Program-made: the position numbers and the translations under genes | Assembly (NCBI GenBank): GCA_900473795.1 | Contig: UCMT01000060.1 | Span: 1 to 64,000, forward strand | DNA: 64,000 bases | Direction of reading: 5' to 3' | Source: Hyphomicrobiales bacterium | Lineage (GTDB): Bacteria; Pseudomonadota; Alphaproteobacteria; Rhizobiales; Rhizobiaceae | Notes under the pieces: model-generated | Database searches by the model: none | What the model saw: the letters and a program-made list of their open reading frames with translations, nothing else | What the model was told of the DNA's origin: nothing | In this document: piece by piece, positions 11,318-20,360 of the stretch | Layout of the letters: each line of letters starts with the position of its first letter | Position numbering within the stretch: the first letter of the stretch is position 1

Positions 11318-12271
11318 TCAGTTGGTCGGCGCCGTCCAGACGGCATCGCTGATGGTGATCGCCTTCGGGATCAGGCCGAGCTTGAAGAACCGGTCGGCGG
11401 TCTGCTGCTGGCTGGCGACGATCTCGGGCGTGACCGGTCCGATGCCGAAGGAGGCGCGGCCGGCAGCGAGCGTCTGTGCGTCCAGCGGCACGCCGGTCAC
11501 CTCATGCAGCGCCTCGGCGACCTTGTCGCGGTTGGCATCCGCCCAGACGGCGGCTTCCTTCAGCGCTGCGATCGCCGTCGAGACCGTTTCCGGGTGATTG
11601 GCGGCGAAATCGCGGTTGGCGAGGAAATAGGTATTGACCTTCAGCGTCTCGGCCGACGTCGTCAGAATGCGTGGCTTGTAGCGCGTTTCGGCAATGGCGA
11701 AGAAGGGGTCCCAGACCGCCCAGGCGTCGACCTTGTCGCTGGCGAAGGCGGCGGCGGCATCGGCGGGGCTCAGATAGACGGGGGTCACGTCGCCGAAGCC
11801 GACACCGGCCTTTTCAAGGGCGGCGACGACGAGATTGTGGGAGCTCGTGCCCTTGGCGACGCCGATCTTCTTGCCCTTGAGGTCGGCCACCGACTGGATC
11901 GGCGAATCCGGCTTGACGAAGATCGCCTCGCCAGTGCCTTGCGACGGAAGAGCCGCGACATAGACGATGGCCGAGCCCGCTGCCTGGCCGAAGATCGGCG
12001 GCGCATCGCCCGTCCAGCCGACATCGATCGAGCCGACGTTCAGCGCCTCGACCAGCGGCGGGCCGGCCGTGAACTCGACCCAGGAAACGGTGATGCCCTT
12101 CGGCTCAAGCGCCTTCTCGATGATCTTCTGTTGCTGGGCGATGACCGGCAGGCCGGTCTTCTGGTAGCCGATCTTGAATTCGGTGAGCTCGGCGGCGAAG
12201 GCGCTGGAGGCTGCAAAAAGCCCGGCGGCCAGAAGGCCGGTGCCGAAAATCCGTCTGGTCAGTGTGAGCAT
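11318..12271 (-). CDS. ssuA: Sulfonate ABC transporter periplasmic binding protein
   Basis: A 317-residue secreted protein. The N-terminus RRIFGTGLLAAGLFAASSAFA is a signal peptide cleaved after AFA. The mature part has the family's GYQKTGLPVIA opening, the DVGWTGDAPPIFGQAAG ligand-loop region, DSPIQSVADLKGKKIG and an AWAVWDPF segment. It captures alkanesulfonates for SsuBC. An AT-rich upstream region with an inverted repeat (12338-12351) probably carries the operon promoter. A second, orphan SsuA paralogue lies at 37552. Confidence 0.9.
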   Translation of the reverse strand: MLTLTRRIFGTGLLAAGLFAASSAFAAELTEFKIGYQKTGLPVIAQQQKIIEKALEPKGITVSWVEFTAGPPLVEALNVGSIDVGWTGDAPPIFGQAAGSAIVYVAALPSQGTGEAIFVKPDSPIQSVADLKGKKIGVAKGTSSHNLVVAALEKAGVGFGDVTPVYLSPADAAAAFASDKVDAWAVWDPFFAIAETRYKPRILTTSAETLKVNTYFLANRDFAANHPETVSTAIAALKEAAVWADANRDKVAEALHEVTGVPLDAQTLAAGRASFGIGPVTPEIVASQQQTADRFFKLGLIPKAITISDAVWTAPTN

Positions 12272-12337
12272 CGATCCCTCTTGTGGTTGGCGGCAGGCGA
12301 TGACGCCTTTCCGCAGAACATGAGGCCATGCTAGATA

Positions 12338-12351
12338 AATCTATTTAGATT
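12338..12351. promoter_or_regulatory. Inverted repeat in AT-rich region upstream of ssuA
   Basis: AATCTA-TT-TAGATT is a perfect 6+2+6 dyad inside the only strongly AT-rich tract of this region (12331-12375). It lies about 67 bp upstream of the ssuA ATG. It is a plausible operator/promoter site for the sulfonate operon; the binding protein is unknown. Confidence 0.45.
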
Positions 12352-12436
12352 ATAGAGTTTATTTATTTTGTAGATCGGACGGAGAAGGAAACGGTTTTCC
12401 GCGATGGGCGGGTAAGTGACCCGATTTTTGCGGCAG

Positions 12437-13033
12437 TCAGTCGAGCAGATCGAAGGCGCGGAAAATCCAGATGACCTGATAGACCAGGCCGGCAATGAGG
12501 AAAATCGCGTGAAACCGGCGGTTCGGGCTGATCGCGGCTCCGATGCACATGAGGATATAGGCGGCATTGCGCAGCGGATATTCCAGTCCGAACGAGGCGA
12601 AATAGGCCTGGCCTTTCACCGCCGTGTCGACGAGATCGACCGCATAGGCGAGCGCCAGGAAGCCGAAGAACCAGGCGCGGCGCGGCATGAAATAATGTTC
12701 GTAGCCGCTGTAGTCCTCCATCGTGGTGAGAAACAACAGCACGCAGAGGAAAAAGAAGATGCAGCAATAGACGATGACGAAGAGATAGACGCCGAAATCG
12801 ATGACCGGCACCGCATGCAGCCGATATTCCCACCACCAGAAATAGATCAGGAACAGGAACATGAAGAGCACCCAGCCGAGATGCGGCCAGTAGATCTTCG
12901 TCTTGCCGGGATGCTGCACGAAGAGGGCAAGCCCGGTCAGCAACCGGGCCATGCTGAGACTGATGACCATGCCCATGACGACGCGGATATGGGAAAAGAT
13001 CTGCGGATCGACGGCCGGGGCCAAAGGCTCCAT
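12437..13033 (-). CDS. Unknown multi-spanning membrane protein
   Basis: A 198-residue hydrophobic protein with about five to six helices (for example IRVVMGMVISLSMARLLTGL, WVLFMFLFLIYFWWWEYRL and LFVIVYCCIFFFLCVLLFLT). No family was recognised. The ATG at 13033 lies 5 bp after the stop of the thioesterase gene, indicating one operon and supporting this start over a much longer open frame that would overlap the thioesterase. Function cannot be told from sequence. Confidence 0.75.
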   Translation of the reverse strand: MEPLAPAVDPQIFSHIRVVMGMVISLSMARLLTGLALFVQHPGKTKIYWPHLGWVLFMFLFLIYFWWWEYRLHAVPVIDFGVYLFVIVYCCIFFFLCVLLFLTTMEDYSGYEHYFMPRRAWFFGFLALAYAVDLVDTAVKGQAYFASFGLEYPLRNAAYILMCIGAAISPNRRFHAIFLIAGLVYQVIWIFRAFDLLD

Positions 13034-13038
13034 GATCT

Positions 13039-13419
13039 TCAGGCCTCCGGCGGCACCGGTTTCGGATGGCCGCTTTCGTCCAGCGCCACCATCACGAACA
13101 GCGCGTCGGTGACCTTGTCCATGCGATCCGAGAGGTAACGCTGCGCCCAGGCCTCGACCTTCAGCGTCATCGAGGTGCGGCCGACCTTGATGACATCGGT
13201 ATAGATGCAGAGCGTGTCGCCGATCTTGACCGGCATCTCGAAGGCCATTTCCTTGACCGCGGCAGTGACGACGCGACCACGGGCCCGTTCGGCGGCGCGG
13301 ATGCCGCAGGACAGGTCCATCTGCGCCATCACCCAACCGCCGAAGATATCGCCGGCGGCATTGGCGTCTGCCGGCATCGCCAGCGTGCGCAAGGTCAGGT
13401 CGCCATTTGGTTTCGTCAT
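13039..13419 (-). CDS. Acyl-CoA thioesterase, YciA-type hotdog fold
   Basis: A 126-residue single hotdog domain. The catalytic helix region reads NAAGDIFGGWVMAQMDLSCG, with the Asp in GGWVMAQMD matching the YciA/BFIT-type acyl-CoA hydrolase active site. A HotDog strand follows (TAAVKEMAFEMPVKIGDTLC). It hydrolyses acyl-CoA thioesters in the cytosol; chain-length preference is unknown. It is first in a two-gene operon with the following membrane protein. Confidence 0.88.
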   Translation of the reverse strand: MTKPNGDLTLRTLAMPADANAAGDIFGGWVMAQMDLSCGIRAAERARGRVVTAAVKEMAFEMPVKIGDTLCIYTDVIKVGRTSMTLKVEAWAQRYLSDRMDKVTDALFVMVALDESGHPKPVPPEA

Positions 13420-13635
13420 GGTTCATCGTCTCCGTTTGGTTCGATGTAACCCAAGGAGGCGGGATCGGAAAAGACCCGCAGGAAAATATCCGCTGGACCA
13501 CCATCAAAGGTGTTTACTGGCCGGTGTTAACAAAAGGTAAGTCGAATGCCGTCAATTTTAGCCATCTATTGTTAGGAAGTTTGAAAATACGAGCGGTTAT
13601 CCTTCTGTTCGACAATACGGAGGGGGTTTGCGTTC

Positions 13636-15450
13636 ATGAAACATTTTCGAATTTCCGTGCGCCTGTATGCGCTGGTGGGGCTGGCGCTGCTGATGATGGC
13701 GGCCGTCATGCTGCTCGGCCTCGTCAAGGAGCAGGAAAAGCTGGTGACGCAGCGCAAGGCGATGCTCGAAGCCATGAACGAGAACGCGATCACCGTGTTC
13801 GAAGCCTATTACAAGCAGGAGCAGGCCGGCACGCTCAGCCAGGCGGATGCGCAGGCGCGCGCCATCGAGGCGATCAGCGCGATGCGCTATCAGGGCAATG
13901 GCTATTTCTGGATCAACGACATGCAGCCGAAGATGGTGATGCATCCGATCAAGCCTGCCATGAACGGCACTGACCTCACTGAAAACAAGGACCCGAACGG
14001 CAAGCATCTGTTCGTCGAGTTCGTCAAGACGGTGCAGGCGCAGGGCAAGGGCTTCGTCGACTACTACTGGCCGAAGCCGGGCGCCGAGGAGCCGGTGCTG
14101 AAATATTCGCATGTCGCCGGCTTCAAGCCCTGGGGCTGGGTCGTCGGCACGGGCGTCTATGCCGACGACCTGGCTGCGATGTTCCGCGAAGGCCTGATGC
14201 ATGTCGCTGTGATGTGTGGCGTCGCGGCCCTCATCATCCTGCTTGCCGCCTTTTCGATCGTTCGCAGCGTCGTGCGTCCGGTCGAACGCCTGAAGGCCTC
14301 AATGCGGGCGATCGCCGACGAGGATGTCTCGGGCGAGGTGCCGGAAACCGACCGCAAGGACGAGGTCGGCCAGATGGCGCGGGTTCTGGTCGTTCTGCGC
14401 GACTCGGTGAAGGAGCGCATCGAGCTTCGCGAGCGCGAGGCCGAGCAGCAGAGTGAGCTCGATGAAGAACGCCGCAGCAACGAACATCGCCTGCAGTCCG
14501 GCGCGCAGGCACAGGCCGACGCCATGGCGACGGTCGGCGCCGCGCTGGAAAAGCTGGCGAGCGGCGACCTGACGGCGGACATCGGCCGCATCGCGCCGGA
14601 ATATTCCAAGCTGCGGGACGACTTCAACACGGCGGTGACGGCGCTGCGCGGCGTCATCCAGTCGATCGCGCAATCGACCGAAGTGGTGCATGGCAGCGCC
14701 GGCGATATTTCGCAGGCCGCCAACAACCTGTCGCGCCGCACCGAGCAGCAGGCCGCAGCGCTGGAGCAGACGGCTGCGGCGCTCGACGAGATCACCTCGA
14801 CCGTCAAGAGCGCTTCCGACCGCGCCGCCGAAGCCCGCGAGATGGTCAACGAGACGAAGGGCAGTGCCGCCAGGTCCGGCGAGATCGTCCGCAACGCGGT
14901 TGCCGCGATGAGCCGGATCGAGGGCTCGTCCAGCCGCATCAGCCAGATCATCGGCGTCATCGACGAGATCGCCTTCCAGACCAACCTGCTTGCGCTCAAC
15001 GCCGGCGTCGAGGCGGCGCGGGCAGGGGAAGCGGGCCGCGGCTTTGCCGTCGTCGCCCAGGAAGTGCGCGAACTGGCGCAGCGTTCGGCCGGTGCCGCCA
15101 AGGAGATCAAGGAGCTGATCCGTAATTCGGCGACGGAAGTCGAAACCGGCGTGACGCTGGTGCGCTCGACCGGCGACGCGCTGACGGAGATCGAGGCGCT
15201 GGTCAACCGGGTGAATGAAACGGTCGCCTCGATCGCCACTGCCGCGTGCGAGCAGGCAACCGGTCTTGCCGAGGTCAACACGGCCGTCAACAGCATGGAC
15301 CAGATGACCCAGCAGAACGCGGCGATGGTCGAGGAGACGACGGCAGCGAGCCAGACGCTGGCGCAGGAAAGCCGCGAGCTGAAAAGCCTGCTGCAGACCT
15401 TCCGCCTTTCCGCCAACGCCAGCCAGACCGCCTACGGGCGCGCGGCCTGA
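13636..15450 (+). CDS. Methyl-accepting chemotaxis protein, single Cache sensor
   Basis: A 604-residue transmembrane chemoreceptor. Helix 1 spans about residues 9-28. The periplasmic part (about 35-190) is a single-Cache domain, shown by [20 protein letters not shown] and the late [15 protein letters not shown] segment; such domains often bind small organic acids. Helix 2 spans about 193-214, then HAMP, then the signalling hairpin with [20 protein letters not shown]. No CheR-tethering pentapeptide is seen at the C-terminus (YGRAA). A GGAGGGGG site precedes the ATG. It is monocistronic, with a hairpin terminator just after the stop. No che genes are nearby. Confidence 0.93.
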   Translation: MKHFRISVRLYALVGLALLMMAAVMLLGLVKEQEKLVTQRKAMLEAMNENAITVFEAYYKQEQAGTLSQADAQARAIEAISAMRYQGNGYFWINDMQPKMVMHPIKPAMNGTDLTENKDPNGKHLFVEFVKTVQAQGKGFVDYYWPKPGAEEPVLKYSHVAGFKPWGWVVGTGVYADDLAAMFREGLMHVAVMCGVAALIILLAAFSIVRSVVRPVERLKASMRAIADEDVSGEVPETDRKDEVGQMARVLVVLRDSVKERIELREREAEQQSELDEERRSNEHRLQSGAQAQADAMATVGAALEKLASGDLTADIGRIAPEYSKLRDDFNTAVTALRGVIQSIAQSTEVVHGSAGDISQAANNLSRRTEQQAAALEQTAAALDEITSTVKSASDRAAEAREMVNETKGSAARSGEIVRNAVAAMSRIEGSSSRISQIIGVIDEIAFQTNLLALNAGVEAARAGEAGRGFAVVAQEVRELAQRSAGAAKEIKELIRNSATEVETGVTLVRSTGDALTEIEALVNRVNETVASIATAACEQATGLAEVNTAVNSMDQMTQQNAAMVEETTAASQTLAQESRELKSLLQTFRLSANASQTAYGRAA

Positions 15451-15478
15451 TCACTTCAAAAAGACGGAAATGCCGATT

Positions 15479-15508
15479 GCCCGTGTCCGCAAGGATGCGG
15501 GCCTTTTC
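15479..15508 (+). terminator. Rho-independent terminator of the chemoreceptor gene
   Basis: A 10-bp stem (GCCCGTGTCC/GGATGCGGGC, two G-U pairs) with a GCAA tetraloop, followed by CTTTTCC. It begins 29 bp after the chemoreceptor stop. Confidence 0.8.
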
Positions 15509-15688
15509 CGTTCCGGCAATTGCACGAAGCGGCGGGCTGCAATCTGAGGCTTTTTTGGCGATCGTCGCGGCATTTGCGGTGCGTGCCTTGACCATGGCGG
15601 TTTTGCAGCCAGAATGGCGCGGTGATTCAAGATGTTAAACATCTTTTCGCAGCGCCAGCGAAGGCGCTGAAACCGGGGAGGACTGCCT

Positions 15689-16282
15689 GTGACGCCATTT
15701 CGACATGTGATTATCCGCATCGGGGCGCTGATGGCGCTGTCGCTCGGCGGGCTTTCGGCCTGCACCGTCGTCGTCGATGAGCCGCGGCCGCGGCCGGAGC
15801 CGTCCTACCCGCAGATGTGCACGATGGAATACGACCCGGTCTGCGCCGATCGCGGCGACAACCGCAGGACCTTTGCCAATGCCTGCCAGGCGCGGGCCGA
15901 CGGTTACCGCATCATCGGCCGCGGCGAGTGCCGGCCGCAGCGCCCCGATTTCGGCGACGACCGGCCGCGGATCTGCACGCGCGAATATGATCCCGTCTGC
16001 GCCCGGCAGGGACGCCGCCAGCAGACGTTTTCCAACGGCTGCATGGCCGAAGCCGAAGGCTTCCGCGTGATCGGCCGCGGCGAATGCCGCCGCCCGGAAA
16101 CGCTGCCCATCGACGATAGCGGCCTGCGTCCGGGCCGCGATCCCGATCGCCGGCCGCAGGCCTGCACCCGCGAATTCGCGCCGGTCTGCGCCCGCCAGGG
16201 GCGCCAGCGGCAGACCTTTCCGAATGCCTGCACGGCAGAGGCCGAGGGGTTCCGGGTGATCGACAACGGCCCGTGCCAGTAA
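15689..16282 (+). CDS. Lipoprotein with three Kazal-type domains
   Basis: A 197-residue protein starting at a GTG, preceded by GGGGAGGA at the right spacing. The signal peptide ends in a lipobox (LGGLSAC), so the mature N-terminal cysteine is probably lipidated and the protein envelope-anchored. Three repeats follow, each of the form C-x-x-E-Y/F-x-P-V-C-A-x-x-G-x-x-x-x-T-F-x-N-x-C with a final G-x-C: the shortened Kazal serine-protease-inhibitor pattern. They begin near residues 43, 93 and 150, joined by Arg/Pro-rich linkers. It could shield the envelope from proteases (inference). The repeats are close enough to have arisen by internal duplication. Confidence 0.85.
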   Translation: MTPFRHVIIRIGALMALSLGGLSACTVVVDEPRPRPEPSYPQMCTMEYDPVCADRGDNRRTFANACQARADGYRIIGRGECRPQRPDFGDDRPRICTREYDPVCARQGRRQQTFSNGCMAEAEGFRVIGRGECRRPETLPIDDSGLRPGRDPDRRPQACTREFAPVCARQGRQRQTFPNACTAEAEGFRVIDNGPCQ

Positions 16283-16313
16283 GGCGAACACACTCGTTTG
16301 ACGTTGTGCTACA

Positions 16314-16826
16314 TTAATTGAAGTCGTCTGCTTCCGATGAATGTGCAGCCAGCCACGTCAGCAGGTCCTCTTGGAAGCGCGCGCCCCCGATCTTGAACAT
16401 GTCGAGGTATAGCTCGGGAGCAAGCGCGTCATAGAAATGTTCTGGGTCGCGCTTGGTGATGAAGGCATACAGGTCCCATGTCCTCGTGAGGGTCGTCTCC
16501 ATCGATTCTCCCTCGTGGTCCGCTGTGGTCACCGCGTGCTCGGCCAGAGCCCTGACGAACCAAGGATGATGCTCTTTGGCTTCCAATAGCCACCGATCAG
16601 CCCGAGCGGCCTCAGCAGGTTCCACTGGCCCATCCTCCTCCTGTAACAGCATCAGATTGATTATCTTGGAGGAAGGGGGCCAGCGATGCTTAGGGTCATT
16701 GACAAAATTCAAGCCGCAAGACCCACATCGAAAGCGCTGAATTTTTCGAACCTTCCCGTACTTTACGAAGTCCCTGCCGTTGCAGCCGGGGCAGTAAACA
16801 TCCTCGTCATCATCCGTGTCCGCCAC
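16314..16826 (-). CDS. Zinc-ribbon protein of unknown function
   Basis: A 170-residue cytosolic protein starting at a GTG. An AAAGGA site lies 6 bases upstream, which favours this start over an ATG at 16874. Residues 10-45 form a zinc ribbon (CPGCNGRDFVKYGKV... FRCGSCGLNF) like those at the N-terminus of IS1-type InsA and other transposase-linked proteins. The rest is helical and acidic with no transposase catalytic region, so it is not an insertion sequence. The preceding small membrane-protein frame stops one base before this start, suggesting coupling. GC is lower than in neighbouring core genes. Confidence 0.6.
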   Translation of the reverse strand: MADTDDDEDVYCPGCNGRDFVKYGKVRKIQRFRCGSCGLNFVNDPKHRWPPSSKIINLMLLQEEDGPVEPAEAARADRWLLEAKEHHPWFVRALAEHAVTTADHEGESMETTLTRTWDLYAFITKRDPEHFYDALAPELYLDMFKIGGARFQEDLLTWLAAHSSEADDFN

Positions 16827-16827
16827 T

Positions 16828-17025
16828 CTATTTCCTTTCCTGTGACGGGCGCCTGCGCCAGCTTCGCAGCTCACGAAGAAGCGAGTTGATCGCCGAGATC
16901 AAACCAGTGATGGCAACAATAGTCGCTGTTAAAGGGAGTATATCCAATTGCCACTCCTTATGGCTGTTCAAGATGCAGTTAGGATATGACTTGCCGCCTT
17001 CGCTGCAATCATGAATTTTACGCAA
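16828..17025 (-). CDS. Possible small single-span membrane protein
   Basis: A 65-codon frame beginning at a TTG, with one clear membrane segment (LPLTATIVAITGLISAINSL) followed by a very basic tail (RELRSWRRRPSQERK). The stop lies one base before the GTG of the zinc-ribbon gene, and that gene's AAAGGA site lies inside this frame: the usual arrangement of coupled genes. No Shine-Dalgarno or homologous family was recognised, so the call rests on arrangement and the membrane segment. Confidence 0.35.
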   Translation of the reverse strand: MRKIHDCSEGGKSYPNCILNSHKEWQLDILPLTATIVAITGLISAINSLLRELRSWRRRPSQERK

Positions 17026-17251
17026 AATTAAGAGATAGATGGAACCGAAAAGCAGACGGAGGTATGTCCCAGCTAGTTATCCTTGGCCAGCGCTCCGCGA
17101 TCCCAGGTGATGCGGGCGATCTGGTACATTAGCTGCGACAGCGACAATGACCGTTTGGCGCAAAGAGGACGGGTTGGTAGAACACGCTGACGATCGAGCC
17201 GCCCGTTCGGAGCGGTTCGCAGTTAACGACGGAAAACAGGAAGCTGCGGCA

Positions 17252-18061
17252 ATGTCTTTGCGCATCGTTTCATTGAACGCCTGGGGTGGCCGGGTTTACG
17301 TGCCGCTGATGCGTTATCTCGTCGATGTGGACGCGGATGTGATCTGCCTGCAGGAGGTGGTGCGCACGCCGGCTACCACCTCTGACTGGCTGGTCTATCG
17401 GGATCATGACGTGGAACTGCCGCAGCGCGCCAATCTGTTCGACGAGATCCGTGCCGCGCTTCCATCGCATGATGCCTTCTTCTGCCCGACGGCGCGCGGC
17501 ACGCTGTTTGATGGCGACGAGGAAGTTCCCTCCGAATTCGGGCTGGCGACCTTCGTGCGCCGTTCGCTCGCCGTCATCGGCCAGGCCAGCGATTTCGTCC
17601 ATGGCGAATTTTCACCGGATGGCTGGGGGTCGCATCCGCGGGCGCGCAATGCCCATTGTGTCCGGCTGTTCAGCTATGAGGACGGCTTTCCGGTGACCAT
17701 CGTCCAGATGCACGGCCTTCGCGATCTCAACGGCAAGGGCGATACGCCGGCGCGCGAAAGGCAGACGGAGGCGCTGATCGAAATCATCCTGAATCTCTGG
17801 CGCGGCAATGAGCGGCTGGTGGTCTGCGGCGATTTCAACGTCCTGCCGGAGAGCGGGATGTTCGGCGCGCTCGCCGATCTCGGCCTCTCCGATCTGGTGA
17901 CCTCGCGGGGCCATACAGATACGCGGACGTCCTATTACGAAAAACCGGGACGCTTTGCCGACTACATGCTGGTGACGCCGGATGTGGAGGTCGTCGGCTT
18001 CGACGTGGTTGAGGAGCCTGAAGCCTCCGACCATCGCGCGCTGCTTTTGGAGATGCGCTGA
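17252..18061 (+). CDS. Endonuclease/exonuclease/phosphatase (EEP) family protein
   Basis: A 269-residue metal-dependent phosphoesterase. Landmarks are SLNAWGG (first metal/Asn strand), DVICLQEVV with the catalytic Glu, GDFNVLPES with the Asp-Asn pair, and the final SDHRALL histidine. This set is shared by DNase I-like nucleases and inositol/sphingomyelin phosphatases; the true substrate cannot be told. The ATG at 17252 has an ACAGGAAG site; the upstream open frame is not family-like. The stop codon is also the first bases of an interspersed repeat. Confidence 0.88.
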   Translation: MSLRIVSLNAWGGRVYVPLMRYLVDVDADVICLQEVVRTPATTSDWLVYRDHDVELPQRANLFDEIRAALPSHDAFFCPTARGTLFDGDEEVPSEFGLATFVRRSLAVIGQASDFVHGEFSPDGWGSHPRARNAHCVRLFSYEDGFPVTIVQMHGLRDLNGKGDTPARERQTEALIEIILNLWRGNERLVVCGDFNVLPESGMFGALADLGLSDLVTSRGHTDTRTSYYEKPGRFADYMLVTPDVEVVGFDVVEEPEASDHRALLLEMR

Positions 18062-18164
18062 GCAGATTTTCGTTGGCAAGCCGACGATCATCTGCTTGGC
18101 TTTTCCTGTTTTGTCGCAGGTTTTGATCGGAAAACCGCGGGACACTTTTCCGAAACCTGCTTAG
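18059..18164. repeat. ~106-bp interspersed repeat, copy 2
   Basis: It begins at the TGA stop of the EEP gene (TGAGCAGATTTTCGTTGGC) and ends CGAAACCTGCTTAG. It is highly similar to the copies at 5132 and 26706, including the CGGAAAA/TTTTCCG dyad, which could also act as a 3' hairpin for the EEP transcript. Confidence 0.85.
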
Positions 18165-18200
18165 GATCGGTACGCGCGCGCAGTCAGAGAGGCGGGGCGG

Positions 18201-18644
18201 ATGCGAATAGACGTGACAACGATCGGGTTCACCCAGAGCAGTGCGGCGGATTTCTTTGGCCGCCTGAGGCAGGCTGGCGTGAAGAGGGTCATGGACATCC
18301 GGCTGCACAACACGTCCCAGCTGGCCGGTTTCGCCAAGGCCGGCGATCTGCCGTATTTTCTCAAGGAGCTGTGCGGCGCGGACTATGTCCACCAGCCGCT
18401 GCTCGCACCGACCGAAGACATTCTCACCGCCTTCAAGAAGGAGAAGGGCGACTGGAACACGATGCGCCATCGGTTCATGGCGCTGATGGCGGAGCGCGGC
18501 ATCGAGAGCCGCCTTACGCCTGCGGCGTTCGCAGGCAGTTGCCTGCTCTGCTCGGAGGCCTTGCCGCACCAGTGCCACCGCCAGCTCGTCTGCGACTATC
18601 TCAACGGGAAATGGGGCGGGGCGCTCTCTGTCAGGCATTTGTGA
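18201..18644 (+). CDS. DUF488 domain protein
   Basis: A 147-residue protein of the DUF488 family, shown by TTIGFTQSSAADFFGRL, VMDIRLHNTSQLAGFAK, and a C-terminal CLLCSEALPHQCHR segment with clustered Cys/His. DUF488 proteins are small cytosolic proteins of unknown function, proposed to be nucleic-acid or metal related because of this C-x-x-C...H-x-C-H cluster. It lies 36 bp after the repeat and has no operon partner. Confidence 0.88.
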   Translation: MRIDVTTIGFTQSSAADFFGRLRQAGVKRVMDIRLHNTSQLAGFAKAGDLPYFLKELCGADYVHQPLLAPTEDILTAFKKEKGDWNTMRHRFMALMAERGIESRLTPAAFAGSCLLCSEALPHQCHRQLVCDYLNGKWGGALSVRHL

Positions 18645-18856
18645 CGGATGCACCTGCCGGCGTCGGCGCGGGCAGGGACCATATCCGGTAAGGGAAGCGA
18701 AAGGCTTCGTTTACCCTGTTTGCATAAAATCTGCTGTAATCGCGGCCTTTGCGAACCGGTGCCCGCCTTTCGACACAGGCGGCCCTCAGGTTTCATGCGG
18801 GGCCGGGCGGATACCGGATGGTGCGTTCTGGCGCATCGTCAACAAATGTAACAGCG

Positions 18857-18890
18857 TTGCAGCGTTCTTTCCGCTTCGACGCGCGGCGCA
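18857..18890. repeat. Degenerate fragment of the second interspersed repeat family
   Basis: GTTGCAGCGTTCTTTCCGC and CGACGCGCGGCGC match the right half of the elements at 28034 and 54403. It lies just upstream of the Extensin-like gene. Confidence 0.5.
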
Positions 18891-18900
18891 GAGGGCGGCA

Positions 18901-20196
18901 ATGAGTATGGTTTCCCTTTTCCGGCGGCCCGCGCAGGTTTTCGTACTGTCGCTTTCGCTGACGGCCTGTTCGACGGACGATCTCAGCCCGCCGGCGCGGA
19001 TCGATTCCTCGGCCCGGGTCAGCGCCATCCAACCGGTCCGTGATCACGCAAGGGGGAGGCGGGAAACCGCCTATCCCTCGGCGGAAACGCCGGTCAGCAC
19101 ATTCTCCGAAAATTCCGACGGTGCCGTTCCCGTCGATCCGCGGATGCGGACGAGCGAGCGGCTGCCGATGATCGACAGCGAGCCGATGGAGAGCGGTCAG
19201 CAACCTTCCGCCATGGCGAGCGTTCAGCCGATGGTCGTACCGCCCGAGGGCGTCAACATGGACGCGATGCTGGGCGTCGAGCCGGTTTCGGCGCCGGTCG
19301 TCGGCCTCGCCGAGGAGCAGAACCGCGATATCGCCGTAGGCAATGAGATCGCCGAGGGCAACACCAGCCAGCCGGTGGTCGGCGGCATCGGTGGCGATAC
19401 CGTGCAGCAGCTCGGCGGGCCGCAGGGCGCAACGGCGTCGGCCGAGGCGGATCCCGGCTATGATCCGGACCTGCCGCCGTTGAGCCCGGAGAAAATCGCC
19501 GCCGAGGAGGCGCGCAAGGCACAGTTTCTCGAACAGCAGCAGCGGGTGATGCTGCGCCGGCAGCAGGCGCAGGACGAGCAGCAGGTGGCCTTCCTGCCGC
19601 GCGCCGAAAACCCTTTGAGCGAACCCGATTTCACCGGCCGCATGCCGGCAGCCGAAGTCGCCTGCCGCCAGCGGCTGAAGAAGCTGCGGGTCGAATTCAG
19701 GGACATTCCGCGCATCTATGATGGCAAAGCCTGCGGCATCGACTATCCGATCGAGCTCACCGGTCTTTCCGGCGGCATCGACGTCAAGCCTGCCGTCAAG
19801 CTCAACTGCGAGGTGACGGAAGCGTTTGCGCTCTGGGTGAAGAACGAACTGGCGCCATCCGCCCGCTACCGCTATTTCTCCGGCGTCAAGACGATCAAGC
19901 CGCTCGGCGGCTATTCCTGCCGGACGATGAATTCGCGGCGCGGCAACCCGATGTCGGAACATGCCCGCGGCAATGCCATCGACGTCGGCAAGTTCGTGCT
20001 GAAATCCGGCAAGGAGATCGACGTGCGCAAGCCGGGCTTCTTCGCCTTCCGCGAAAAGGGCCTTTTGAAGGCGGTGCGCAGCGACAGCTGCAAATATTTC
20101 AACACCGTGCTTGGCCCGGGCAGCGACCCGCAGCACAAGGATCACTTCCATTTCGACCTGAGGAACCGCAAGTCGGGCTACCGGCATTGCGATTAG
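18901..20196 (+). CDS. Extensin-like C-terminal domain lipoprotein
   Basis: A 431-residue envelope protein. The signal sequence ends in SLSLTACS, a lipobox. Residues 25-230 are a low-complexity, Pro/Glu/Gln-rich spacer ending in a coiled segment (EEARKAQFLEQQQRVMLRRQ). Residues 245-431 are the 'Extensin-like protein C-terminus' domain: CRQRLKKLRVEF, CGIDYPIELTGL, SEHARGNAIDVGKF and QHKDHFHFDLR. The S-x-H...D and H-x-D/H-F-H-F-D pattern resembles LAS-type (M15-like) zinc peptidases, suggesting peptidoglycan binding or cleavage (inference). Confidence 0.88.
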   Translation: MSMVSLFRRPAQVFVLSLSLTACSTDDLSPPARIDSSARVSAIQPVRDHARGRRETAYPSAETPVSTFSENSDGAVPVDPRMRTSERLPMIDSEPMESGQQPSAMASVQPMVVPPEGVNMDAMLGVEPVSAPVVGLAEEQNRDIAVGNEIAEGNTSQPVVGGIGGDTVQQLGGPQGATASAEADPGYDPDLPPLSPEKIAAEEARKAQFLEQQQRVMLRRQQAQDEQQVAFLPRAENPLSEPDFTGRMPAAEVACRQRLKKLRVEFRDIPRIYDGKACGIDYPIELTGLSGGIDVKPAVKLNCEVTEAFALWVKNELAPSARYRYFSGVKTIKPLGGYSCRTMNSRRGNPMSEHARGNAIDVGKFVLKSGKEIDVRKPGFFAFREKGLLKAVRSDSCKYFNTVLGPGSDPQHKDHFHFDLRNRKSGYRHCD

Positions 20197-20360
20197 GCGC
20201 GGGGCGCTTTCCGGGCGGATGGCAACGGCAGCAATCGGCCAAAGCGGCCATTGGTCCGGGTATGGTTTTCATGACCGTCCTTCAGTCCTGTAGCGGCGTC
20301 GCTGGAACTCGACCCGGATACTGAGAGTTTGGCAGCGGTACAACATCGCAGGAGGACGTC

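Noticed and set aside
9627-11597. Long plus-strand open frame opposite ssuB and ssuC
   Set aside because: Antisense shadow of two well-supported genes; low-complexity composition.
12437-13507. Extended 356-codon form of the membrane protein
   Set aside because: The upstream part overlaps the thioesterase in another frame and is not hydrophobic; the ATG at 13033 fits operon spacing.
16314-16826. Zinc-ribbon protein as an IS1-type transposase
   Set aside because: Only the zinc ribbon fits; no catalytic domain, terminal repeats or target duplication seen.
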